Shown here one piece after another: positions 36,112-44,362 of a stretch of 64,000 nt of DNA. The stretch covers positions 1,561,001 to 1,625,000 of the forward strand of contig NZ_CP019389.1 of assembly GCF_001971785.1 (NCBI RefSeq), read 5' to 3'. The DNA is from Seonamhaeicola sp. S2-3 (GTDB lineage Bacteria > Bacteroidota > Bacteroidia > Flavobacteriales > Flavobacteriaceae). The notes under the pieces are model-generated. The model saw only the letters and a list, made by a program, of their open reading frames with translations, searched no databases and was not told the DNA's origin. A program made the position numbers and the translations under genes. Every line of letters begins with the position of its first letter. Within the stretch, counting starts at the first letter, position 1.

Positions 36112-36138
36112 AAAAGTGGGCCACCACAGCCCACTTTA
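36112..36138 (-). terminator. terminator of paralog 3
   Basis: A stem of aaagtgggc / gcccacttt around a caccaca-type loop lies about 27 bases after the stop, followed by an A/T run on the minus strand. The same hairpin stands alone at 38779. Confidence 0.8.
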
Positions 36139-36164
36139 CCAACTAAACTAAATAAGACATTAAA

Positions 36165-36752
36165 CTAATTATTAATGAATTTTGTAAACTCTTTGTTATT
36201 AGACTTTAAAACCAATTTGTATTTTCCAGTTTTAAGTTTAAAAGCTCTTTCTATAACTTGTGTACCTTTAATAGTTTCGGTATGTAACAATTCGTTTGTA
36301 CCGTTATTACTGTATATGCTTATTTTTAAAGATTCGTAGTTTGGGGCAAACTTTGTAATATTGAGCATGTTGTTTTTTACAATGGCAACTGGCTTAAAAA
36401 TAATGGTCTCTTCAGCTTTATTAAATGTTACTTTGTTTTTAGTTACTGAAAATGGAATGGTTTTTATTTGAACATCTTTATCAAGTTCAAAAAAGTAATT
36501 ACCATTAGGAAGTTCAGATAAATCAAATCCTTTAGTATATACTCCAGATTTTTCAATTAACTCTTTATATAAAATAAGACCGTTCGCATCTTTAATTGTA
36601 AGTAAGTTTCCTTCTTTTACATTATTAATTCTAAGATCAGTTTTTTTAACATCTTTAATAGTAGCGTTACCTTCAGATGCATAACCTATAACCGTAGCTA
36701 ACAATGCTACCATTAAGATTCCTTTTTTTGTGTTTACAATGATATTTTTCAT
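36165..36752 (-). CDS. secreted tandem paralog 3, diverged
   Basis: A 195-residue secreted protein with the same layout as paralogs 1 and 2 (MKNIIVNTKKGILMVALLAT signal, GFDLSELPNGNYFFELDKD, ETIKGTQVIERAFKLK). It is clearly more diverged across its whole length, so it is an older copy. Function is unknown. It is the gene nearest to the insertion sequence. Confidence 0.8.
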   Translation of the reverse strand: MKNIIVNTKKGILMVALLATVIGYASEGNATIKDVKKTDLRINNVKEGNLLTIKDANGLILYKELIEKSGVYTKGFDLSELPNGNYFFELDKDVQIKTIPFSVTKNKVTFNKAEETIIFKPVAIVKNNMLNITKFAPNYESLKISIYSNNGTNELLHTETIKGTQVIERAFKLKTGKYKLVLKSNNKEFTKFINN

Positions 36753-36781
36753 GTTTTATTATTTCTTTTTCATTTATACTG

Positions 36782-36789
36782 CAAATCTA
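36782..36789 (-). promoter_or_regulatory. -7 element of paralog 3
   Basis: Minus-strand TAGATTTG matches TAnnTTTG, 30 bases before the start. The upstream stretch to 37107 (about 320 bases) holds no gene. Confidence 0.6.
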
Positions 36790-37099
36790 TGGCACATATG
36801 CAATGTAGAAAACATGTGTATTTGCCAATTTATATGCTAAATTATCTGTTAACTTAATGTTAAGAACCATAAAAGTTAATATAGTATATATTAGCGTTAA
36901 TAATACATATATTAAGGTTAGTTTTAGTGCATAAGGCTTTTATAGAATCAATAATAAACGTTGTGTGTAGATTGTGTAAATAGTTTAATTGTTGCCTTAA
37001 AAATACAACGTATTGAAACCTGCACTAGACTAGATATTTGATAGTATTTAATAATTTGTACAAAACGAAGTCTCTAAACAGATGCTTAATAGGTATAGC

Positions 37100-37107
37100 G
37101 TATATAC
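37100..37107. repeat. 8-bp target-site duplication, left copy
   Basis: GTATATAC, itself a palindrome, is repeated directly at 38567-38574 on the other side of the insertion sequence. Confidence 0.8.
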
Positions 37108-37168
37108 GGATCAATCTCAAAAGTTGGGTCTAAAGAGAAAAATAATTTTCTTTGTACTTTAAATTATA

Positions 37169-37555
37169 TTGATGAATAAAGACACTGAGTTATCCTTGTT
37201 AAGTTTAATATTACCAGAAGGAATATTAGAGTATTTTGATATTGTTGGATTCGATAAGAAGCCTATAAAGCATGTTTTATATGAGAACCGTCTAACGATA
37301 TATTTGGAGGAGAAAAAACAAATACCATCTAAGTACAAGGATTGCAAGTATAAAGCCAGTGGCTTCATGGAGCCTCGAATAATCGAGGATTATCCCGTTC
37401 GAGACAATCTACTATCATTAAATCTTAAACGAAGGCGTTGGGACGTTCTACTTGATAAAAAGAGGATTAAAGTAAGTCGTGAATGGGATGAATTTATTGC
37501 ACAGGGAACTCGAATATCAAAAGAGTTTGCTGCTTTTTTAAAAGAAATCGACTGA
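37169..37555 (+). CDS. ISAon1-type transposase, N-terminal region
   Basis: This 128-residue protein (MMNKDTELSLLSLILPEGIL...) matches the separate N-terminal frame typical of ISAon1-like elements, with a basic region KLNLKRRRWDVLL-type SLNLKRRRWDV that should bind the element's ends. It ends in TGA at 37555. Just before the stop is a T6A4 run (gcttttttaaaag) where slippage could join it to the downstream frame, which is +1 relative to it. Alone it would lack catalysis. Confidence 0.85.
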   Translation: MMNKDTELSLLSLILPEGILEYFDIVGFDKKPIKHVLYENRLTIYLEEKKQIPSKYKDCKYKASGFMEPRIIEDYPVRDNLLSLNLKRRRWDVLLDKKRIKVSREWDEFIAQGTRISKEFAAFLKEID

Positions 37556-37598
37556 TAATACTGCTCTGAGCAGCCAACAACTTGGGCGCCAGTATGGT

Positions 37599-38534
37599 AT
37601 GTCCGGAAAAAGGCTTCAAAGACATTATAAGGATCACTTAAGTGATTTTAAGCAATGGGAGCATAAGAGTCATGCTAAACAGTGGCTTGTTTTCCCTGAA
37701 AACTTAGGTTCTTATTTATCCATTGATGAGACAGCGCTGTCCAAGGGAGAGCTCTATACCATCATTACCAATAAGAAGGCCAAAGGAAAGAAAGGGGCTT
37801 TAGTTGGGATATTCCACGGAACTAAAGTGGAGCCTATTATCGAACAACTCTTGAAGATCCCAGCAAAAAAGCGTGCTAAAGTGAAAGAGATTACCTTAGA
37901 CATGGCTAACTCTATGAAAACAATCTCCACTAAATGTTTCCCGAAAGCCATCCAAGTAACAGACAGGTTCCATGTACAGAAGCTGGCAATAGAGGCGCTC
38001 CAAGATCTTCGTATCAAATACCGATGGGAAGCTTTGGATCAAGAAAATGAACAGATAAAGCTATCTAGAGCTGCCGACAAAGAATTTAAACCTGTAACTT
38101 TTTCTAATGGTGATAGCTCAAAACAACTCCTGGCCAGGAGTAGATATCTACTGTATAAATCCCCAGATAAATGGACTCCAAATCAGAAAGAGAGGGGACA
38201 GATATTGTTTAATGAATACCCAGAATTAAAGAAAGCTTATGGACTTGTTCAAGGCTTGAGGAATATTTTTAACCAAGCCATAGATATTAAAGTAGCTTAC
38301 ACCAAACTAGCCCACTGGTACAAAGATGTAGAGGAGTCAGGATTTAAGAGCTTCCAAACGGTAGCCAATAGTATTACTTTAAATTACCGCTCTGTACTCA
38401 ACTATTTTATAAACAGAAGTACTAATGCTTCAGCTGAATCCTTTAATGCCAAAGTAAAGGCTTTTAGATCTCAATTTAGGGGAGTCAGGAATACGGAATA
38501 CTTCTTATATCGCTTGATTAAATTATATTCTTAA
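37599..38534 (+). CDS. ISAon1-type transposase, catalytic DDE domain
   Basis: The 311-residue protein has an ISL3-type DDE core: first Asp in YLSIDETALSKG, second in ITLDMANSM, and Glu in NASAESFNAKVKAFRSQFRG. It catalyses cut-and-paste or copy-out movement of the element. The frame stays open upstream of the ATG to about 37540, so it may be made as a fusion with the N-terminal frame. No internal stops are seen, so it is probably active. Confidence 0.9.
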   Translation: MSGKRLQRHYKDHLSDFKQWEHKSHAKQWLVFPENLGSYLSIDETALSKGELYTIITNKKAKGKKGALVGIFHGTKVEPIIEQLLKIPAKKRAKVKEITLDMANSMKTISTKCFPKAIQVTDRFHVQKLAIEALQDLRIKYRWEALDQENEQIKLSRAADKEFKPVTFSNGDSSKQLLARSRYLLYKSPDKWTPNQKERGQILFNEYPELKKAYGLVQGLRNIFNQAIDIKVAYTKLAHWYKDVEESGFKSFQTVANSITLNYRSVLNYFINRSTNASAESFNAKVKAFRSQFRGVRNTEYFLYRLIKLYS

Positions 38535-38566
38535 AATGGTAAAAACCCAGATTTTGGACTTGATCC

Positions 38567-38574
38567 GTATATAC
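38567..38574. repeat. 8-bp target-site duplication, right copy
   Basis: GTATATAC, direct repeat of 37100-37107. Confidence 0.8.
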
Positions 38575-38778
38575 TATATAGTAAAAGTATGTTACATCTA
38601 TAAAAAGGGTATTAATAACTATTATTAAATTAAAAGAGTGGTGTGATTTGTTTTGAGGGCTGTTCTAAATTAAGAATATTAATTTCAGTGCTAGAATCAA
38701 AGCTTTCACATTAAAGCTGAAAAAATACAACGTTCTTATTGGTCTTAATCCAAATCTATATAATAAAAAATGGGCAAA

Positions 38779-38952
38779 AAAAAGTGGGCCACCACAGCCC
38801 ACTTTACCAACTAAACTAAATAAGACATTAAACTAATTATTAATGTATATTATGAAATTTTTAATATTTTCAAATTAAACTAAAAAACAATTTCTTGTTT
38901 CTATCTGTTATTAATTTCTATAAACATCATTAAAAATAACACTACAAATATA
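38779..38952 (-). pseudogene. ghost of a fourth tandem paralog: promoter and terminator without the gene
   Basis: The terminator hairpin aagtgggccaccacagccc and its following text up to attattaatg (38779-38842) are nearly identical to the end of paralog 3. The promoter end keeps minus-strand TATATTTG (38945-38952) and the same upstream text as paralogs 1-3 up to about 39060. The coding region of about 590 bases is replaced by about 100 unrelated bases. A transcript of about 160 bases could still be made. The rest of 38575-39120 holds no gene. Confidence 0.75.
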
Positions 38953-39093
38953 TGTTAGATGCATGTATAGAAAAACATCGATTTTACCTTATTTATATGC
39001 TATTTTAACTGTTAAGGGTATGTTAAATCAACGTAAAGTTAAAATAACACATAATTAAGGTAATAAAATATATAATGTATGCATAATATATTG

Positions 39094-39101
39094 TAATTTT
39101 G
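39094..39101 (+). promoter_or_regulatory. -7 element of the AraC gene at 39121
   Basis: TAATTTTG is an exact TAnnTTTG match, 19 bases before the start codon. Confidence 0.6.
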
Positions 39102-39120
39102 CAATTAAATAGTCCTAACT

Positions 39121-39996
39121 ATGATTACTAAAAAACCTACATTTAAAAAAATATCTCCTTCTTTTGGTACTTCCATTCATGTTAAGCAGCATAATGAAAA
39201 GTTAGATAGAAGTGAAATGTTTTGGCATTTTCATCCAGAGATAGAACTTATTTATATTAATAGAGGTAAAGGAAAAACCCATATAGGGAATCACTTATCA
39301 TATTTTAATAATAGTCAGCTTATCCTCATAGGGTCTAATTTGCCACACAATGGTTTTACCGATAGGTTAACAGCAGCGGGTATAGAAACTACTGTACAAT
39401 TTAAACCAGACTTTTTAGGAGAAGACTTTTTTAATAGTGTTCCAGAGGCAGCAGCCATAGCAACTTTGTTTGAAAAAGCTAAAAATGGCATTAAATTTAA
39501 TAGAGAAGCCAAAAATGCTGTTGGTTCTAAAATTGAAGAATTAGAAAGTTATACGGGTTTAGATAGAATTTTAAAACTATTAGAAATATTACAGTATTTA
39601 GCAACTACCGAAGACTATACTATTTTAAATGCCGATGGTTTTATGTTTGAAGCAGAACCTCAGGATACTGATAAAATTAAAACCATTTACAAATATGTGA
39701 ATGCTAATTTTAAAGAGCATATTGCTTTAGAAGATATTGCTAATAAAGTAAGTATGACGGTACCTGCTTTTTGTAGATATTTTAAAAAGACTACCGGAAA
39801 AACGTTTACTCAAGTAGTTAACGAAATTAGAATTGTACATGCTACTAAGTTGCTTAATGAAAGCCAAATGAGTATTGCCGATATTTGTTATGAATGTGGA
39901 TTTAACAACTTTTCGCATTTTAACAAACAGTTTAATGAAATTATTGGTAAAAGTGCTTCAAATTACCGTAAGGAAATTAAGCAAATAATCGGTTAG
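39121..39996 (+). CDS. AraC family regulator with cupin sensor domain
   Basis: The 291-residue protein has an N-terminal cupin with FWHFHPEIELIYINRGKGKTHIG and PHNGFTD, a metal or sugar-sensor type, and two C-terminal HTH motifs: IALEDIANKVSMTVPAFCRYFKKTTG and SIADICYECGFNNFSHFNKQFNEIIG. Such proteins often control sugar-utilisation genes. The ligand and targets are unknown. It converges with the HD-domain gene; the stop codons overlap by 4 bases. Confidence 0.92.
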   Translation: MITKKPTFKKISPSFGTSIHVKQHNEKLDRSEMFWHFHPEIELIYINRGKGKTHIGNHLSYFNNSQLILIGSNLPHNGFTDRLTAAGIETTVQFKPDFLGEDFFNSVPEAAAIATLFEKAKNGIKFNREAKNAVGSKIEELESYTGLDRILKLLEILQYLATTEDYTILNADGFMFEAEPQDTDKIKTIYKYVNANFKEHIALEDIANKVSMTVPAFCRYFKKTTGKTFTQVVNEIRIVHATKLLNESQMSIADICYECGFNNFSHFNKQFNEIIGKSASNYRKEIKQIIG

Positions 39997-40649
39997 ACTT
40001 TTCCATTCCATTCGTTATAAAACTGCTTTAAAAAAAGTTCCATAAAAGCATGTCTGCTTTCGGCTAATTGCCTGCCAGTTTTAGTATTCATCCTGTCTTT
40101 AAGAAGTAGTAATTTTTCATAAAAATGATTAATTGTTGGTGCTGTTGAAGCTTTATACTCTTCTTTAGTCATATTAAGGTTTGGAGCAATATCTGGGTTG
40201 TAAAGCGGCCTGTTTTTATACCCACCATAATTAAAACATCGGGCAATACCAACGGCTCCTATAGCATCTAACCTATCGGCATCCTGAATAACATCTAATT
40301 CTACCGATTTAAATTTTTGCGTTTCATTGCCTCCTTTAAATGAAATGTTTTCAATGATATTAATAACATGTTCAATTACAGCAGAATCTACGTTGTGTTT
40401 AAATAAAAATTCTCTCGCTATTTTAGGACCTACAGTTTCATCGCCATCATAAAATTTACTGTCTGCTATATCATGTAAAAGTGCACCTAAAGACACAACC
40501 AAAATATTAACAGGTTCATTTTTAGCTATTAACAAAGCATTGTTGTACACTCTTAATGTGTGAAACCAATCATGTCCACCCTCTGCACCAAAAAGGGTTT
40601 CTTTTACAAAATCTTTGGTTTTATCTATAATATCTTCTTCTTGAAGCAT
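39993..40649 (-). CDS. HD domain phosphohydrolase
   Basis: The metal ligands of the HD fold are visible: His in GHDWFHTLRVY (26-30), the HD pair in GALLHDIAD (59-60), and the last Asp in VIQDADRLDAIGAVGIARCF. The layout matches the YedJ-like single-domain phosphohydrolases acting on nucleotides. Length is 218 residues. It lies 5 bases after the desaturase gene. The substrate is not known. Confidence 0.9.
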   Translation of the reverse strand: MLQEEDIIDKTKDFVKETLFGAEGGHDWFHTLRVYNNALLIAKNEPVNILVVSLGALLHDIADSKFYDGDETVGPKIAREFLFKHNVDSAVIEHVINIIENISFKGGNETQKFKSVELDVIQDADRLDAIGAVGIARCFNYGGYKNRPLYNPDIAPNLNMTKEEYKASTAPTINHFYEKLLLLKDRMNTKTGRQLAESRHAFMELFLKQFYNEWNGKV

Positions 40650-40654
40650 CTTTC

Positions 40655-41647
40655 TTATTTTGCAATAACAGGTTCAACCCACTTAAACTCAAATGAGTTT
40701 TCTGGAATTTTCACTCTTTCAGCAAGGCGCAACATACGGTCTGGTAATTTCATTAAATAGTCTCTTGCTTTTTCTGCCTCATCGGTAAGGTTTGTTATTT
40801 TATCAATTTCCCACCGGTTAATTAGCTTTTGTAAAATATCTACGTAATCTTTTGAGGTGTAAACACCAATACGTTGGGCAGTATTAGAAAATTCTTCAAA
40901 AGCAGTACTTATTTTACCTCCAGATTCTCTTAAAAAATGTGCAGGCATGGTAATTTTTTGTTTCATCATGTAATGAAAAGCCATCATCATTTGGCTAGGG
41001 TCTATTTTAAAAATACGCTCTACAAATTCAGAGTAGGCATTATGATGACGCATTTCATCGCCAGAAATAATTCTACACATTTTTGCCAGTTGCTTATTTC
41101 CTTTTTCTCTTGCTATTTTGGCAACTCGGTTATGCGAAATATAGGTGGCTAATTCTTGAAAACTAGTATATACAAAGTTTTTATAAGGATCTCTATTAGT
41201 GCCAATATCAAAACCATCTGCAATTAAGTATTGTGTGGTTTTTTCAATTTCACGCATATTAACTCTACCAGAAAGGTATAAGTATTTATTTAGTACATCA
41301 CCATGTCTGTTTTCTTCTCCCGTCCAATGTCTTACCCATTTAGCCCAAGAACTTTCTCGGTCTCTTTGGTTAACACCTTCAACATCCATTAACCAAGATT
41401 CATAGGTGGGTAGCGCTTCTTCGGTAATCATATCACCAACTAAAACTACCCAAAAATCATATGGTAATTCTTTTGACAGTTCTCTAATCTCGGTAACTTC
41501 ATCAAAGAATGTATCATGCTCTGAATTAGGAAGAAAATCTGTTGGTTGCCAAATTTTTTCAATAGGAATTAAATACTTTTCAATTAATTTGTCAACATCT
41601 TTTTCTAAAAACTGCATGACTTCCAAACGAACATTCTTTAATGACAT
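40655..41647 (-). CDS. acyl-ACP desaturase, diiron
   Basis: The enzyme introduces a double bond in acyl-carrier-protein-bound fatty acids. The diiron ligands lie in the two family motifs EENRHGDVLNKYLY and DEMRHHNAYSEF. The N-terminus is MSLKNVRLEVMQFLEKDVD, beginning at ATG 41647; a longer in-frame reading adds 15 hydrophobic residues not seen in the family. Length is 330 residues. It lies 11 bases after the acyltransferase gene, so both belong to a lipid-remodelling operon. Cold adaptation of membranes is a likely use. Confidence 0.92.
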   Translation of the reverse strand: MSLKNVRLEVMQFLEKDVDKLIEKYLIPIEKIWQPTDFLPNSEHDTFFDEVTEIRELSKELPYDFWVVLVGDMITEEALPTYESWLMDVEGVNQRDRESSWAKWVRHWTGEENRHGDVLNKYLYLSGRVNMREIEKTTQYLIADGFDIGTNRDPYKNFVYTSFQELATYISHNRVAKIAREKGNKQLAKMCRIISGDEMRHHNAYSEFVERIFKIDPSQMMMAFHYMMKQKITMPAHFLRESGGKISTAFEEFSNTAQRIGVYTSKDYVDILQKLINRWEIDKITNLTDEAEKARDYLMKLPDRMLRLAERVKIPENSFEFKWVEPVIAK

Positions 41648-41657
41648 AAATGAAATA

Positions 41658-42395
41658 TTAAGGGTGTATATTATCTTTAATAGTAGTTTCAATACTATTG
41701 ATAAGCTCTTTTTTATCTACAAAGGTAGATAATTCTATAGGTTTATGTACTTTAAACTTTATGTGATTTCCTAGCCCCATTGGAAATTTTCCGTACTTAA
41801 ACATTTTCCAAGAATTATTAATAGAAATGGGCACCACCAATGCCGATGGTATTTTTTTAAATAATATTTCTAAACCTTTAGTTTGAAAGGGTTTGGGTTC
41901 ACCGTTTTTACTTCTTGTTCCTTCAGGAAAAATAACAGCAGCTCTATTGTTAGCTTCAATATATTCACCAAATTTCATGATGGCGGGTAAAGACTGTCTA
42001 GGGTTTTTTCGGTCTATTAAAACAGATCCGCCATGACGTAAATTATACGAAACACTGGGTATGCCTTTTCCCAATTCCATTTTACTTATAAATTTAGTAT
42101 GATGTTTTCTCATATACCACATAATAGGCGATATATCATACATACTTTGATGGTTGGCTACAATAATTAAAGGTTGGTTTGTGTTTATTTGGTACGGATT
42201 GTCAAATGAAAATCTTGTGCCTAAAATGTGGGTACATTTTAATAAGAAAAACTGCAGGATGTCAACACTTTTTTTATGAGCTTGATACCCAAACACATTA
42301 AAACAAAACCATTGGATAGGGTGAAATATTATAAGTGTTAATAAAAAACAGAAATAATAAATTATAGTAAGCGGGTATGATATTATTTTAAGCAT
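41658..42395 (-). CDS. plsC: 1-acyl-sn-glycerol-3-phosphate acyltransferase
   Basis: PlsC acylates lysophosphatidate in phospholipid synthesis. The HX4D motif is NHQSMYD, and the second block is FPEGTRSKNGEPKPFQTKG, both intact, after an N-terminal membrane helix (LKIISYPLTIIYYFCFLL). I used ATG 42395. A longer frame extends into the preceding terminator hairpin and is unlikely to be translated. Length is 245 residues. The gene sits directly before the desaturase gene. Confidence 0.9.
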   Translation of the reverse strand: MLKIISYPLTIIYYFCFLLTLIIFHPIQWFCFNVFGYQAHKKSVDILQFFLLKCTHILGTRFSFDNPYQINTNQPLIIVANHQSMYDISPIMWYMRKHHTKFISKMELGKGIPSVSYNLRHGGSVLIDRKNPRQSLPAIMKFGEYIEANNRAAVIFPEGTRSKNGEPKPFQTKGLEILFKKIPSALVVPISINNSWKMFKYGKFPMGLGNHIKFKVHKPIELSTFVDKKELINSIETTIKDNIHP

Positions 42396-42422
42396 ATTCA
42401 AAAATAGCGTAATGATAATAAC

Positions 42423-42453
42423 AAACAAACCACGATTTTTTCGTGGTTTGTTT
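42423..42453 (-). terminator. bacilliredoxin gene terminator
   Basis: A 13-bp perfect stem (aaacaaaccacga / tcgtggtttgttt) with a T5 loop lies 25 bases after the bacilliredoxin stop and before the plsC start. Its T-run is better on the plus strand, so it works in either direction. Confidence 0.75.
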
Positions 42454-42477
42454 TTATAATTTGTTATGTGTTTTTAT

Positions 42478-42888
42478 TTAGCAGTGCTCGTTATAAGCAT
42501 CAACTAAGTTTTCTGCTATAAGTTCTGCAGGACGCCCTTCAATATGATGGCGTTCTAGCATATGTACCAATTCACCATTTTTAAATAACGCCATACAAGG
42601 TGAGCTTGGAGGAAACGGAATCATAAACTCTCTAGCTTTATTAACCGCTTCTTTATCAACTCCTGCAAAAACGGTAACAATGTGGTCTGGTTTTTTTTCG
42701 TTTTGTAAGCTCATTTTAGCTCCAGGACGTGCATTTGCTGCGGCACAACCACAAACCGAATTTACTACAACCAAAGTAGTACCTTCTTTAGCTAAAGCAG
42801 TTTCAACTGCTTCTGGCGTGTGTAACTCTTCAAAACCTACGCTTGTTAAATCTTCACGCATTGGTTTTACTAACTCTGCTGGATACAT
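42478..42888 (-). CDS. BrxA/BrxB family bacilliredoxin
   Basis: The motif VNSVCGCAAANARPG places a CGC active site in a thioredoxin fold of 136 residues, the YphP/YqiW type. Bacilliredoxins remove bacillithiol from proteins in Firmicutes; related Bacteroidetes proteins are annotated the same way. Bacillithiol synthesis is not visible in the window, so the physiological thiol here is uncertain. The C-terminus ends LERHHIEGRPAELIAENLVD, typical of the family. A good -7 element precedes it. Confidence 0.9.
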   Translation of the reverse strand: MYPAELVKPMREDLTSVGFEELHTPEAVETALAKEGTTLVVVNSVCGCAAANARPGAKMSLQNEKKPDHIVTVFAGVDKEAVNKAREFMIPFPPSSPCMALFKNGELVHMLERHHIEGRPAELIAENLVDAYNEHC

Positions 42889-42923
42889 ATCTTTAAAATT
42901 TAATTTTTTTCATTAATAAAGTG

Positions 42924-42931
42924 CAAAGTTA
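42924..42931 (-). promoter_or_regulatory. -7 element of the bacilliredoxin gene
   Basis: Minus-strand TAACTTTG matches TAnnTTTG, 36 bases before the start. Confidence 0.6.
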
Positions 42932-43060
42932 ATTAAAAACATAGCAATTATTATTATGGTGTTCTCTTATAATTCTTATAGCATTATAAGTTGAGGCTAT
43001 TGCTATTCAATAATAAATTGTTTGGTGAGCTTATATAAACCGTTCTTGCCTTAATACAAT

Positions 43061-43432
43061 TTAGATGGGTTGTAATGTAATTTCAATAACCTTAGGAATA
43101 ACATGGCATTCATTAGCATCTAGTTCTATAGGGTTGCTAACATATGTTTGATAATTGGCAGAAGTTATTGTAATAGTATAAGTTCCAGCACGTTCACCGG
43201 CACCAAAAAAGGAATCTACACCTAAGGTTAAGATTTCTTCGTAATTACCATCTGTAGCAACTACAGTAATATCTTCTGTAATTTTATTAGAATTGGTTGC
43301 ATCAATTAAGGTTACATTTAGTCCATATACGTATTCAAGAGTGCAAATAATATCATTTGGGGTGTCATCTGTTTTACATGCAGTAAAACTTAAGTGCAGA
43401 GTAAAAAGCGCAATAAGTGATATGGATTTCAT
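43061..43432 (-). CDS. small lipoprotein of unknown function
   Basis: A 123-residue protein with a lipoprotein signal (MKSISLIALFTLHLSFTAC, Cys 19) and a single beta-sandwich-like domain. The words VTLIDATNSNKITEDITV and GTYTITITSANYQTYV resemble carboxypeptidase-regulatory or Ig-like folds. Two more Cys (29 and near 108) could pair. No clear function. The gene is divergent from the TerB-DnaJ gene. Confidence 0.7.
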   Translation of the reverse strand: MKSISLIALFTLHLSFTACKTDDTPNDIICTLEYVYGLNVTLIDATNSNKITEDITVVATDGNYEEILTLGVDSFFGAGERAGTYTITITSANYQTYVSNPIELDANECHVIPKVIEITLQPI

Positions 43433-43507
43433 AGTGTTTTATCCTTTAGATGATAAAATTTATAAAGGGTTGCGTAACAAATACTATAAACATTTAACTA
43501 ACAATAG

Positions 43508-43515
43508 TATATTTG
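43508..43515 (+). promoter_or_regulatory. -7 element of the TerB-DnaJ gene
   Basis: TATATTTG is an exact TAnnTTTG match, 23 bases before the start codon. Confidence 0.6.
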
Positions 43516-43538
43516 AACCCAAATAAAGAGAATTTTAT

Positions 43539-44306
43539 ATGAGTTTTTCAAAATGGATAGGAGGTGCCTTAGGATGGTCTTTTGGAGGTCCTATAGGTGC
43601 TATTATTGGAGTAGCCTTAGGAAGCATTGTAGATGCTGTTGCTAATGGGAATGCAGATACCCTTTTAGGTGAGGATAAACGCCAAAGAAGAACCACATAC
43701 AGTAGCAGAACCCAGCGGCCACAAACCCAATCGGGCGATTTTGAAGTAAGTTTATTGATTTTAGCTTCTATTGTTATTAAAGCCGATGGGAAACAAGACC
43801 AACGCGAGTTAGATTATGTACGCCAGCAGTTTGCTAGTATGTATGGTAAAGCGCGTGCAAATCGTGCATTTCAGTTATTTAAAGGCATTAGTAAACAAAA
43901 GATATCTACACGTCAAGTTTGTTTACAAATAAAGCAAATGATGGATCACCCATCACGTTTGCAATTGGTACACTTTTTATTTGGAATAGCTAAAGCCGAT
44001 GGTATAGTAACCCAAGATGAAGAACGCCAAATACAAATAATAGCAGGTTATTTAGGTATTAATGTAAGAGATTATGAGAGTATTAAAGCTATGTTTTACA
44101 GCAGTAGTGATAATGCTTATAAGGTTTTAGAAATTTCAAAAGGAGCCTCTGTTGAAGAGATTAAAAAAGCATACCGAAAAATGGCCAAAAAATATCATCC
44201 TGATAGAGTACGCCATTTAGGAAAAGAACATCAAGAGGGCGCCGAAGAAAAATTTAGGCAAGTGCAAGAAGCCTATGAACAATTACAGAAAGAATTAAGG
44301 TTTTAA
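43539..44306 (+). CDS. TerB and J-domain protein (DjlA-like)
   Basis: The 255-residue protein has a Gly-rich hydrophobic N-terminus ([21 protein letters not shown]) that could anchor it in the membrane, a TerB domain (about 65-180) and a C-terminal J domain (190-255) with [14 protein letters not shown] carrying HPD. The order anchor-TerB-J is that of the DjlA co-chaperone, which stimulates DnaK at the inner membrane. Client proteins are unknown. A strong bidirectional hairpin follows. Confidence 0.9.
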   Translation: MSFSKWIGGALGWSFGGPIGAIIGVALGSIVDAVANGNADTLLGEDKRQRRTTYSSRTQRPQTQSGDFEVSLLILASIVIKADGKQDQRELDYVRQQFASMYGKARANRAFQLFKGISKQKISTRQVCLQIKQMMDHPSRLQLVHFLFGIAKADGIVTQDEERQIQIIAGYLGINVRDYESIKAMFYSSSDNAYKVLEISKGASVEEIKKAYRKMAKKYHPDRVRHLGKEHQEGAEEKFRQVQEAYEQLQKELRF

Positions 44307-44308
44307 AA

Positions 44309-44346
44309 AAAAATCCAACTATTTATACTAAATAGTTGGATTTTTA
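44309..44346. terminator. bidirectional terminator
   Basis: A long stem (aaaaatccaactattt / aaatagttggattttt) separates the TerB-DnaJ gene from the convergent small exported-protein gene. T runs flank both sides. Confidence 0.85.
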
Positions 44347-44362
44347 ATATTTAAAAATAAGT

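Larger units (their letters stand above)
34855..36115 (-). repeat. tandem repeat unit, about 950 bases (gene plus flanks)
   Basis: The gaps upstream of paralogs 1 and 2 (34870-35155 and 35826-36110) are nearly identical over about 280 bases, including the phrase ataccatatatttttatac. The start codons of paralogs 1, 2 and 3 are 956 and 942 bases apart. The whole gene with promoter and terminator was duplicated. These gaps over 300 bases contain no other gene. Confidence 0.85.
37108..38566 (+). mobile_element. insertion sequence of the ISL3 family, ISAon1-like, 1459 bp
   Basis: The element starts GGATCAATCTCAAAAGTTGG and its other end, reverse-complemented, starts GGATCAAGTCCAAAATCTGG. That is an imperfect 24-bp terminal inverted repeat with about 18 matches. 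An 8-bp duplication (GTATATAC) flanks it, the size usual for ISL3. Two frames (37169 and 37599) encode the transposase halves. The intact ends and frames suggest recent insertion. It landed between paralog 3 and the ghost copy. Confidence 0.85.

Noticed and set aside
34255-39060. CRISPR-like repeated short segments
   Set aside because: The repeats are about 950 bases apart and are duplicated genes with terminators, not short regular repeats with spacers.
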